The notes beneath the pieces are model-generated. The model saw nothing but the letters and a program-made list of their open reading frames with translations, had not been told where the DNA came from and ran no database searches. Positions 1 to 10,200 of a stretch of DNA of 64,000 nucleotides are shown here, piece by piece. How positions within the stretch are numbered: the stretch's first letter is position 1; each line of letters opens with the position of its first letter. Origin of the DNA: Pseudozyma flocculosa PF-1 (taxonomy: Eukaryota; Basidiomycota; Ustilaginomycetes; Ustilaginales; Ustilaginaceae); the NCBI RefSeq assembly GCF_000417875.1, contig NW_006920874.1:788817-852816 (forward strand). The letters run 5' to 3'. The position numbers and the translations under genes were made by a program.

Positions 1-2217
1 TTGAGGTTTCGGGAGCCCGCCCGACGCCGGACTGGAGAGGGACTGTCGGCAGGGCTTCCGAGACGCTCCCTCTTAAGCCGTCGGGGGTTGACCGACGGCA
101 AGCGAGATACGATGGCTGGTGAGCTCATCTGGCTCTCTGGACGGAGGCGTGACTCACGACACGGCAGGCCAAGAGCATCTGCGGTAGAAAGAGCGGCGAG
201 AGCGACGCTCGCCGCGCTGTCGGATCCACAACACAGCTAGCTGGAACTGGCGGGCGAGCGCAGCGGACAAGGTGTATCCGGGTCGGAGTTCTGTTCCGCG
301 AATCAGAAGCAAGCAAGCAAGGCGAGCAGGACGGTAACGAGCGGGAGCAGCCTGAGCTCTGGCCGGGTCAGAATGGCAGGTACCGGTAGCGCTCCTCTGG
401 GCAAGAGCCGACGACGCTAGAACGACCTTATATTGGCCGCCCCCGTCTGCTCGTTCCTAACCTCGCTCTTTGCTATCTGAGAGAGCATCGGCGATATCGT
501 ACGGCCCCGCTGCTCTCGCTCGTGCGTTGTACGTGGTGTGGGTGTCGAGCCAGAAACGACCCCGCCACACTCGAAGCTCCCCAACATCGATCGCACCGCA
601 GTGCGCTTCCGAGACCTCCAGGGTCGCGCAGGTCGAGGCCAGCTTACGCGGCTGCTTGCTTGCTCGAGGTTGCGGGGCCGCGCTTTTTGTCTCACACCGA
701 GGGCAAGCAAGCCCGCCTGCTTTTGGCTGGTTGGGTTCAAACCCGCCTCGCCACCTCGAAAAAGAGGGTCTGCTCACCTGCCCCGGACCGGCCCAGGCAC
801 GGGTTGTGAGAAGAGCGATTCGTGGCTTGCATTTCCGGCCTTTCCGCCAGGTGGCATCGCCCGGATCTCGAGGCTCATCAGCTTAGGCTACGGTACCGCC
901 TGGTGCGCCGGACGCGGCAGAACCAAGGCATAAGCGCGCTACGAACCCCTGGTTGGGCCCGCCTATGATCCAGGCGGTTGCGTAGGAATGGCGAGCGTAG
1001 GAGAGGTGGCGAAACGGGGGCGCCTCGAGACGGGGCGACAGGCAGGTCGGGCAAGGCACAGAGGCTAGTACCGGATCGCTGCCTTCCGCTCACGAGGGAG
1101 CAACGCAAGCACAGCAGCAAGCAAGCAGGTGAGAGGACCCTCGCGGCATCACCTCGCTCCGCTCTCGTCTGCCCTGCGCTGCCCTGCGTATGCTGGCCCG
1201 CCTGCCTACAGCCGGTGCCTCGTCGTCGTCCTGCTCGGACAGCCGCAGGCAGGCAGCAAGCAGCCCAGCAGGACCCTCCCGCTCCCGCGGCCTCACTTTT
1301 ACGCGTGGCCTGGTTGTTGGCTTGCTCGCAGCCAGCCACCGTATATCTCGAGCGAATCTGATCGCCGCCCATCTAGGAGCGACCCCCGCATCCGCCTCCC
1401 TTCCGTCAAGGTCCCATCGTCCCTGCTCCGGCCTGGCCGCCCGTCCTTTCCAGCCTCGCTCCTAGCGAGCCTCTCGTCCGCTGGTCGTCGGCGCTACCGC
1501 CGACTTGGGGCCAGCTTGCAGTACGTGGCCGAGATCTGCGGCGCACGCCTCCCGTCTCACTCTTTCTCCCCGATACCCTGCTGCCCCATCGCTGCTGCTA
1601 CAGAAACCTGCTAGAGAGTACGTGCGTGCGCCTCATCCGTCCTCTGTCGGAGGGTGCCGGCAGATGGTGGGGAGCCACAGGTAGCGGTAGGGAGGGGCGG
1701 CCACGGTCCGATCCGCGTTTTTGGCGGCCCTGGCCCTGGCCTGCCTCTGGAACCCCCTGGCCTGGCCTCGACCTCGGTATTTGGCCGACGTCAGGCCTTT
1801 CCCACACGACCACGCCTGCACGCGCGCTGCCAACCTTTTTGAGCGCCCCCCGATTCCTGACATCTGGCCCACGTTTCTCCCCGCTCTCGTCCTCATCCTC
1901 TTCACCATCTTTACGATCCTTGGCCCATCCCTCCATCCTGCCTGTATCACAGGCTGTCGTCGTTTGCTCGTCTTCCCACCCATCGATACCCCTATTGTGC
2001 GCCCGACGCTGCTCTGGTCTCGTCCTGCTCACACCAAGCACAGCGTCACTCAACGGCTGCGTGGCTCACCGACTTCCTCAATCTCGCGCACCTCCTCCAA
2101 ACCTCGTAGCATCACCTGCTCATCCGGACAAGGCTGTCGTCGGATCTCTAGCGAAGCAGCGTGCACGGCCGACGCACAGCCCCCGGCCGGCGCAACCGGT
2201 GCCACCCATCTGCCACG
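1..2217. other. Intergenic, no gene supported
   Basis: No open frame here resembles a known protein, and overlapping frames on both strands look equally arbitrary. Short-period GC repeats of the GCAAGC and GCAGG type lie at about 640-760 and 1085-1330. From about 1840 to 2217 the plus strand becomes pyrimidine-rich, with CTCCTCC and CATCC runs. That is typical of a fungal core promoter or 5' leader and fits the plus-strand gene starting at 2218. A frame open from base 1 to 240 could in principle be the end of an off-window gene, but nothing in it is recognisable. Confidence 0.6.
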
Positions 2218-5112
2218 ATGACCAAGATGGCGGTCCCGCTACCCGACGAGATCATCGACGACATCCTTCGCCTTGCCTGCACACTGCCTCCCGTGCACGA
2301 CCACACCCATCGGGAACCGCCACAGGACGAGGCTGACAAGATTCGTGTCCAGTCGTCGGCGCCAAACCTCGACATCCCCACCACTCTCAAGCTCCTATGC
2401 CTCTCGCCGCAGCACTACCCTTTCATCGCTGCGATCCTCTACAAGGGGCCCCGCCTCAGCGACCCGATCAGCCTCTCCCTCTTTGCGAGGACATTGGCCA
2501 CTCGACCCGCCCTCGGTCGCCTCGTCAAGCACCTCTGGGTCGGTCATGCCTACGTGGGCGAGAAGCTGCCCATCAATGCTCTCAACTTTGGTCTGGGAGG
2601 CTGCCAGGCCGCCTACGCGCTCAACGACACAATAGCCACCATCGGCGATGTCAGAAAGTGCCTCGCCCAGGGGATCCCGCCGACGAACATCCTATCGCCC
2701 GCTTTCGAGAAGAGAATAGCGCAGTGGGCAGCCTTCCACGTCCACGGCAACTCCAGGACTATTGATCCTCTGCGAGCGCCTCGCGGTATCCACATTGATG
2801 CGCCCGGCTCGGGCGATCCCGACTCGCGCGGTTATCACTGGATCGGTGTGGATGAGTGGATGCTGAGGCTCTGGGACGGCAGGGATCTCGTCGTCGAACT
2901 CAGGGAGGTGGCGTTGCGGGCATGGTGGCTCGAGCTTCAGAGATTGCAGCGGCGGCAGGCCAGGTCATCGTCAAGCAGCCCACAGCGACAGCCGAGTCCA
3001 TCATCGGCATCGAATCTCGGGGCGTCGACAGTGACGACAATGCTAGACGGCGACCTGACCGCTCCCTTCGGCCCAAAGGGAGCGGCCGAACGACGCCCGG
3101 GTACCGAGGGCGATCCCCTGGACTGGTCAAACGCTTCCACGCCGCCGGAGCCAGAGACACCGAGGCCGCCGGATGCCACGCTCAACGACGATCAGCCAGT
3201 CTATTCCGAGTCGCTCGATCTCGACGAGATCGACCTCGAGCGGGATCGGTGCTTCGCCGAGATGGGCGTCAAGAAGCCGGCGTGGAGCTCGCAGAGCTGG
3301 TCAGAGATGGCCACCGTCGGTGACAAGAAGGTGGAATGGTGGCTGGTCTGGCTCATTGCAAAAAGCCGGGCGAGGGGCAGGATCGTGGCTCGCAGGGTGT
3401 GGCAGGCGGCGCAGCGCGAGGGCGGAGGTCATCTCGCTTGGAAAGCGGTGCTTCCACCGGCGAGCCTCAACACGAAGAACCACTTCACGCACCCAACGCT
3501 CTTCGCCAGGTCCGGCGCCAGTCACCTCTTGGTCGGTGGCGCGCCACCCTCGGATCGAGGCGATGTCTGGAATGGCGAGCGCGAGTCCGACATCGACGCC
3601 CTGTCCAGCTCGGATGAATCCGAGTCGGAGCTCGAGTTCGAATCCGACGACAGCGACGTCGAGTCGGACGCGGGCGAGGAGCGTCTGGGCCCCATCGCCA
3701 ATCGGGCCACGCGATCACGAAGGACGGGACGAGGCTCACGCTCCCTGCCCCTCTTTGGCGAGTCGGAGCTGCAGAAGAGCGAGGATCAGGCCGACCTGTG
3801 GGGCGGCGGCAACAACTACGCTAACGGCAACGAGCGCGCCGGCGCCGGCAACAGCGTCATCGGATCGAGGGGCGGCATGTTTGGCTACAGCTCGGCGTTG
3901 CGAAGAGGCGACCTTGACGAGCCCGATGAAGGTCTCGATGACGGCACCGGCTTCTCGACGAAGCTGCGGGAGCGGACAAGGAGGCGCAACGAAGAGGACC
4001 GGCTGCTTTCGGAGATGACGTTGGGCTCGGTGCTGTCGAGCTTGCGCACGGTCCTGACGCTGGCGCCCAAGCTCCGCAACCTGGCGCTCGACGGAGTCTT
4101 TGAGCGGGCAGTCTGCGGCCGTCGACCGATGGTGGGCATGGTGAAGCTCAAGAGCCTCTCGCTCGGGCCGCCGCCGCCGTACTGGTCGTCGCCGCTCCTC
4201 TTCGGACACCCGATCTACCAGTCGAAGCGAGAGCTGGTGCAGCGCCATCACGATCGGATGGCACGCGAGTCGCGCGGCGACGCTGCTGGACGTGGCAGCA
4301 CCAGCGTCTTTCCAATCCCGGGCATCCTCATCCCCGCGCCCTTCTTTGCGACGCTGAGGACGCTGCACATCTCCGGCTGCATGCTCTTCGCGACCGAGGC
4401 TCGGGCGATTGGCAGCTTCGGCGGCCAGCTGCCCAACCTGAGGCACTTTCGATGGTCGCTGTGGCTTCCACACGTCGAAGGTCATCCGTTTGGCGTGGTC
4501 GAGACGCTGTGCGCCGTCATGGACATCCCGACTTCCGAGGAGGAGGCAGCCGCGCTGGCCAGCTCGTACAAGTCGAGCGGCGCATCGTCGTCGCACGACA
4601 CCGAAACGCGCAAGAGGCGGAGGAAGCACGACGACACGTTCCGGCGTCGCTCGGGCGCCAGCAACCTCTCGATCCAGGACCTATCGCTGTCGCAGACGAC
4701 GGCAGCTCACGAAGCGTCTCTGGCGAGCCTGCTGGCTCGCAAGCGCAAGCTGCGCTCGGTCTACGCGACGCTCCACCCGATCGACCAGGCCATCTTTGCG
4801 CGCAAGGCGCCGCCGCGGCTGCTGTACGACGACCGGCTCGTCATCGAGACGGCCACCAACGAGAACGTGACGGACAACCTGCGCGAGATGACGCGGTGGT
4901 GGGAGTGGGAGAGCGACATGCTGCCCTTTGAGCCGACCATCAAAAACATGGCCAGGTTCCAGCGGCAAGAGGCAGAAGCCGCGGCACAGGCGACGGCCGA
5001 GGCCGAGGCCGGAGCAGAGGCGGCTGAGGTTGAGGCGTCACAACTGGGCGATGCAGAGGCGGCAGGCGGAGCAGTCGAGGTCGCTGCCGCCGGTGCCGCT
5101 TCATCGGCATGA
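2218..5112 (+). CDS. F-box-like / leucine-rich hypothetical protein
   Basis: Intronless, 964 residues from the first in-frame ATG. The N-terminus has the layout of basidiomycete F-box-like proteins: LPDEIIDDILRLAC near residue 8, a TLKLLCLSPQ helix near residue 57, an ILYKGPRLSD segment, then LFARTLATRPALGRLVKHLW near residue 95. The last two resemble the 'members of a class, then distance from the chart' layout that precedes leucine-rich repeats. A serine/acidic low-complexity stretch lies at about residues 460-490. Further leucine-rich segments follow at about 600-760, including TVLTLAPKLRNLAL and LRTLHISGCMLF. The C-terminus is Ala/Glu-rich and could form a coiled coil. By family analogy it may be a substrate adaptor of an SCF ubiquitin ligase, but the F-box match is weak and the substrate unknown. 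The gene is convergent with MET14. Confidence 0.75.
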   Translation: MTKMAVPLPDEIIDDILRLACTLPPVHDHTHREPPQDEADKIRVQSSAPNLDIPTTLKLLCLSPQHYPFIAAILYKGPRLSDPISLSLFARTLATRPALGRLVKHLWVGHAYVGEKLPINALNFGLGGCQAAYALNDTIATIGDVRKCLAQGIPPTNILSPAFEKRIAQWAAFHVHGNSRTIDPLRAPRGIHIDAPGSGDPDSRGYHWIGVDEWMLRLWDGRDLVVELREVALRAWWLELQRLQRRQARSSSSSPQRQPSPSSASNLGASTVTTMLDGDLTAPFGPKGAAERRPGTEGDPLDWSNASTPPEPETPRPPDATLNDDQPVYSESLDLDEIDLERDRCFAEMGVKKPAWSSQSWSEMATVGDKKVEWWLVWLIAKSRARGRIVARRVWQAAQREGGGHLAWKAVLPPASLNTKNHFTHPTLFARSGASHLLVGGAPPSDRGDVWNGERESDIDALSSSDESESELEFESDDSDVESDAGEERLGPIANRATRSRRTGRGSRSLPLFGESELQKSEDQADLWGGGNNYANGNERAGAGNSVIGSRGGMFGYSSALRRGDLDEPDEGLDDGTGFSTKLRERTRRRNEEDRLLSEMTLGSVLSSLRTVLTLAPKLRNLALDGVFERAVCGRRPMVGMVKLKSLSLGPPPPYWSSPLLFGHPIYQSKRELVQRHHDRMARESRGDAAGRGSTSVFPIPGILIPAPFFATLRTLHISGCMLFATEARAIGSFGGQLPNLRHFRWSLWLPHVEGHPFGVVETLCAVMDIPTSEEEAAALASSYKSSGASSSHDTETRKRRRKHDDTFRRRSGASNLSIQDLSLSQTTAAHEASLASLLARKRKLRSVYATLHPIDQAIFARKAPPRLLYDDRLVIETATNENVTDNLREMTRWWEWESDMLPFEPTIKNMARFQRQEAEAAAQATAEAEAGAEAAEVEASQLGDAEAAGGAVEVAAAGAASSA

Positions 5113-5527
5113 TCCATCGCGGTCCGTCACCGCCTCTTCCCGCAATGCACCCGGTCTCCAGCGGTTACACCCTAGCGTATCGATACCAACCACCGCATCG
5201 GCCTTTATCTTAGGGTCTCCCCGATACCATCTGTACGCTTCTCTCTGTTGTGCCACTTTGTCGGCAGTCTGTAATCGCATCGTACCTCGTTGGACCGCAC
5301 TTCAGTCGTTGCGCCCCGACTTCAGTCAGGGCAGAGGATGCGATCAGGTCGAGACCGAGGTGCGGGTCTAGTCGTCTATGGGGTTCTTTGTTTCCAGGTC
5401 GCGGCTGCTCGCAAGCGGCGTTAGGGAGCGATGCAGGTCAGCGATACTGCTCGCTAGCCCCTCGGGCCATTCGGTGAGTCCCTATTTTTTGGTGGTAGAG
5501 GAGCGAAAGAGGTGGGAGGGAAGACGT
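5113..5527. other. Convergent 3' spacer
   Basis: Spacer between the 3' ends of the F-box-like gene (+) and MET14 (-). I see no coding signal, repeat or structured RNA in it. It should hold both 3' untranslated regions. Confidence 0.6.
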
Positions 5528-6253
5528 CTAGATGTACTTGTGCTCGAGGAGGTACTCGGTAATGATGCGGACGGCATCCTCGACCGAGGTCTTGTCGGCG
5601 TCGATGTGAATTTCGGGCTTCTCGGGAGCCTCGTAGGGTGCCGAGATGCCGGTGAACTCTGGTGGTGGTTGTAGGAAAGGGGGATGGGAGGAGTGGAGCG
5701 TCACAGGCGAGAAAAAAGTCGGCGTCAGGATCTGTGCAGAGGCATCGTTGGTCTTGGGGAGCGCGGGCGGCCACCCACCCTTAATCTCGCCGGCCTTTGC
5801 CTTCTTGTAGAGGCCCTTGGGATCCCTCTTTTCGCACTCCTCGATGCTGGCGTCGACAAACACCTCGATAAAGGGGAGGGCGGGGCTGTGTGCGGCATGG
5901 AGGTCGCGTGCCACCTGGCGGTCGGCCTTGTAGGGCGAGATGAAGCTGGTGATGGTGATGGTGGTGGACGAGGCGAAGAGGGTCGAGACCTCGGCGATGC
6001 GGCGGATGTTTTCCTCGCGGTCCTTTGGCGAGAAGCCGAGGTCCTTGTTGAGGCCGAAGCGGATGTTGTCGCCGTCGAGGCGGTAGGCCGACTTCTTGAG
6101 GTGCAGCAGGTGCTGCTCGAGGGCCGTGGCAATCGTCGACTTGCCAGACGCCGAAAGGCCAGTCAGCCACAGCGTCAGGCCGCGCTGCGAGAGGAGGCTC
6201 GATCGCTCCTCGTACGAGACGTGGCCCGGGTGGAAGGTGATGTTGGTCGCCAT
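5528..6253 (-). CDS. MET14: Adenylylsulfate (APS) kinase
   Basis: Two exons (6253-5779 and 5658-5528) encode 201 residues, the usual length of fungal APS kinase. The enzyme phosphorylates adenosine 5'-phosphosulfate to PAPS in sulfate assimilation in the cytosol. Visible motifs are the P-loop GLSASGKST at residues 32-40, [19 protein letters not shown], the DREENIRR segment, [10 protein letters not shown], and after splicing [11 protein letters not shown]. The 120-nt intron (GTGGGT...CAG) is required because the unspliced frame inserts 40 foreign residues immediately before FTGISAPYE. That intron contains no stop, so a retained transcript would still be open. The open frame also extends upstream of the chosen ATG to about 6634, but the family starts at the [14 protein letters not shown] segment, so 6253 is preferred. 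Confidence 0.96.
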   Translation of the reverse strand: MATNITFHPGHVSYEERSSLLSQRGLTLWLTGLSASGKSTIATALEQHLLHLKKSAYRLDGDNIRFGLNKDLGFSPKDREENIRRIAEVSTLFASSTTITITSFISPYKADRQVARDLHAAHSPALPFIEVFVDASIEECEKRDPKGLYKKAKAGEIKGGWPPALPKTNDASAQILTPTFFSPVTLHSSHPPFLQPPPEFTGISAPYEAPEKPEIHIDADKTSVEDAVRIITEYLLEHKYI

Positions 6254-7070
6254 AATTGGAGGTGTGAGTCGGGTTCGGGGTTCGTGTAGCGGTGTTGGTG
6301 GTGGTGGTGATGGGAGGAGGTCTGTCGCTCCTCGCAACTTGCAGCTCTCGGATCTTCGAAATCTTCTGCTTGGCGTTGAGTCATGGGCAACGCGGGATCT
6401 TCGAGCCAGGCCAAGGCAGGTGGGCCGCTTGCTTGCCGGCCTGCATCGCAGCTCGCCTGGCGCTGTGCCAGGAAGCCGGGCCCTGCATCGACCCGGGAGG
6501 CAGGCCTGCATGGGGATCACGCAATTCAGCAGGCCAGGCCAGCCCAGCCCAGACCAACTCGCCGGGGTCAGGAGGCAGTTTGAGTGCAGCCAAGGGCACC
6601 CCAGCCCCAGCCTCACCCCCGCTCCGACTTCCAAGCCTCAGACAGGAGCTGTCCTCCTCACCCCTCGCCTCGGTGCCTCTCACCCTCGCGACAGCGCCCC
6701 TTCACACCAAGACGCGAAAAATAAGGGTGGTGGTACAATCCCCCTCTCCTCCTCCCTCGGCCTCGTGCGCCGGCCGCACAACGAGGACAAAAGGAGGGAG
6801 GGTGAGGGGGCGATCGAGATTGAGGCCTGTTTTGGAGGGATGCTGGCTGTATAGTCGGCGGATGCTGCTTGTAAATTACATGGTGGGACACGGTGAGGTC
6901 CTCGAGGTCTCTCGAGAGAGAGAGAGAAGTACGGAGGGTGAAGAGGTGGAAAGGGATCGAAGAGTGGGGAAGGGGCCGAGAGAGGATGGTCGTGGCCCGC
7001 GCCTCGCCGAGAGGCGGAAGAATCGTATGTACAAAGCCAGGCTTGCGGTCGAACGGGCGTCGCCTTCTGG
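6254..7070. other. Spacer between MET14 and EPL1, GC short repeats
   Basis: This lies upstream of MET14 and downstream of EPL1. About 6395-6600 is rich in GGCAGG, GCCAGGCC and GCTTGC short-period motifs. A GA dinucleotide run lies near 6914-6928. No gene is supported. The MET14 promoter must be in the lower part. Confidence 0.55.
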
Positions 7071-7174
7071 TTAGCCGTGGTTCGGCGTCGCCGCATGCTG
7101 CGCCTTGGCGTGGCCGGTGTTGGGCGAGCCTGCCATGCCGAGCTGGTTGGCCATACCCATGTTGCCGGCCTTCA

Positions 7175-7209
<35 letters not shown>

Positions 7210-10200
7210 ATCGCCTGCTGTTGGCTCGCTGAGAGCTGAAGGTTGCTGCCGGGCGCCGACGCGAACTGCATCTGGCCGTTCATGGCCTGCTGGGCCATCA
7301 TCCCGGCGCGGCTGGCCTGTCCGGCTCGCGGCGACGGCGACGAGTTGCTGGACACGCCGTTGGCCGTCGTGACGTTCTTGGCACGCGGCGACCCCGCACT
7401 CGATGCCCGCATCATGTTCGGGGAACCTTGGTTCGAAGCGCTGCCCTGCCCGACCATGGCCTGCCCTCCAGGGATCGCTTGCTGGTGCTGCTGCTGCTGC
7501 TGAAGCTGCTGACTCTGGCCGAGAGCAGCCTGGGCCGCCTGTTGAGCGATCTGCAGGGCGCGGTTGGGCGGCAGACGAAGCTGAAGGTTGGCGTTCTGGG
7601 CTAGTACAGCCTTCATCGCCATCAGCTGAGCTTCCCGGGCGGCTTGCTGAGGCGTAGAGGGGGTTCCGCCCTGACCGACGAACGGCTGGGCCTGCTGGGC
7701 TTGCTGCAGCGCTTGAAGAGCATGGAAGCCGTTGGCGTGCTTGATCTGGTTGGCCTGGGCTCCTTGACCCGCAGCGTGCGAGTTCGGCGCTCCGCCAGTG
7801 TTCTGTCGCTGCATCTGCTGGGGAACAGCCATGCTCGCATGCATCACCGGAGACGGCGTCGGGCGAGCGCCGTTCTGGCCCGAACCGTTCGCGGCAGAGA
7901 CGGGAGAAGAAGACGTCCGCGCCACGTGCTGCTGCGGCTGCGCGCTCATCCGCGCCGCGTGCATTGCAGGGCTGCCGACGAGGCCGTTGACTCCGTTGCC
8001 CAAGCCGTTGCCGTAGGGTTGCGTGCTGGGCACAACAAATCCGGCCGCCTGGAGCGGCGACGAGTGAGCAGCGGCAGCCGCGGGCATCGACCGGGGGACC
8101 TGGTGCGCCTGGATGCCGGAAGCGTCGAACGACATCGACTGCGAGAGTGGGTGGGGCTGGTTGGGCATGCCCGACGCAGCGGCCGCTGCCGCCATTTGCA
8201 TCTGCATTTGCATCTGCATCTGGATCGGCAGCTGCATCTGCATCGCCACCTGCGCCGCCTGCTGCCCCTGTAGCTGCTGGCCTTGACCCTGAACCGGAGT
8301 CTGGAAGGGCATCTGCTGTTGATGCTGGACCTGCAGGCCGCTCATCCTTCGCTGCTGCGCATTGGCGACCGGCGAAGAAGCGCCGCCTCGCTGCTGAGCC
8401 TGCTGCTGTTGCTGCTGTTGCTGCTGCTGCTGCGTGGCTGCCGCCATTGCCGCGAGCTGTGCCTGCTGAAGCGCCGATTGCTGAGCAAAGGGCATTTGCT
8501 GGACCTGCTGCGCAGCGGCCGACTGCTGCGCCGCAGCCACGGCCTGAGCGGCCTGTTGCTGCTGTGCCTGTTGCTGCATCGCAAGCTGGAGCTGCTGCTG
8601 TTGAGCTTGTAGCTGTTGTGCCTGAATGGCGCTCTGGGAGCCGCCACCGCCGGTGACCGCCGCCGTCCGGGCTGCTGAGGGCATCGCAACGCTGATGTTG
8701 TTGGCAACGGTCACTGCACTGGCAGGGTTTGTCGAGGACCCGGCGCCGCCCGTCGAGCGTGAGGCAGTGGCAGCGCTGCCGGCAGAGGTCGAGGCGGATT
8801 GCTGCACGTAGCCAGCCGGCTTCGGGCTGGGCGCTTCGGCCGCGGCTTGAGCGTGCTGCAGATTGGTGAGGTCGGTCGAGAGCTTGAGGAGGTCGGTCTC
8901 CTCCAGCAAGGTCATCCTGTAGCGCATGAACTTCTGGTCGAAGTCGTCGAGCACCGCCTCCTCATCGTCCTCCATACCTCCCAGACCGGTGAGGCCGAGG
9001 CCGGCCCAGCGACCGGATTCATCGTCGTACCTCCATCGCTCCTGGAAGCGTGCCCACTGGTCGGCCATGTAGCCTTGGGCGTTGCCGGGCGCAGCGATGG
9101 TGTCGGTCTCCCCATCCGACTCGGAGTCCGACTCGTCCTCGCGCTTGTCTAGCACGCCATCGAGGCCGAGCATGTCGATGTCGCCGACCTCGGTGGCCTG
9201 AGTGCTGGCAGCCCCGATCGAGCTAAGACTCGAGTGGGAGCGGTCCGTCGAGTCTGACGAGGTGCTCGATGCGTCAGATGCTTGTGACTGAGCGTCGACG
9301 CCGGCAGCGAAGGCAAAGGGTCCGGTGGTCGCGCCGTTTGTGCCACTGCCGCTGCTGCTGGCGGCGGTGGTGGCGGCGGGGGCGCCGAACGGTCCCTCAG
9401 GTGAGGTACCAGCCTCGACGTCGACGGCTGCTGGCAGAGGTCGTTGCGAGGACGTCAACAAGCTGGGACGCAGGTCGGGCGTGAAGGCGAAGGGGCCCCT
9501 CAGTGTTGCTTGATGGTGCAAGTTTTCCGATGCCGACGGCTCCGGCTGCGCGGATGGACGGGACTGGGCTGGCTGTTCGGACTGGGACGAGCCTGCACCG
9601 GTCGATCCTCGTGCGGCCCAGTTCCCAGAACGGTCGCCATAGCGCGGCCAGTCAGCGAGGTGACTTGGCACAGGGCTCGGCGTAGGCAGCCGGCGATCGA
9701 GAAAGACGCGACCGCCCCTTCCCACACGTCTGCGAAAAGAGGGCGGTCGACCGACGCGGGACGGAAGCGGCGCGAAGGGGCTGCGGTCCTCCGAAGTCTC
9801 GGAGTGGATGGGCCGAAACGCACGCAGCGCCGCAGGGGCGGGCACGGGCTGGAAGGCCAGGTCGCTGCCCTCTTCCCAGCCGAGATCGGCGTCCGCCTTC
9901 CGTAGGCATTCCCGGTCGATGTAGGCCTGGACGGCGTGGACCCGTTCGAGGATCGCCGAGCCCATACCGTGGACGCCAGCAGCGGCACCCGCGGTGGAGC
10001 CGGATGGCCCTGCGGATCCCGATTCCCCTTCTCCGTTGCGCGACTTGCGGTTCGGCAGCCTGATCGTGGTCGAGCCTTCCTCAGTCTTGCGCTTCTTCTT
10101 TGGCGCGCCCGAGCTGGCCCCGCCGATGTCCCTCCTCTCGCCGGAGAGCAGCTCGTCGTCCTCGAGCCCCTGATGCGGACCGGCGATGCCCCACTGCCGC

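Noticed and set aside
1..240. Frame open from the window edge
   Set aside because: 79 codons of Arg-rich sequence with no resemblance to any family. It could be chance in GC-rich DNA.
734..745. GGGTTCAAACCC, similar to a tRNA B-box
   Set aside because: The flanking bases do not form a T-stem, and no acceptor stem or A-box could be placed.
6254..6634. Upstream in-frame extension of MET14
   Set aside because: APS kinases begin at the segment starting at 6253. The extension is arbitrary GC-rich translation.
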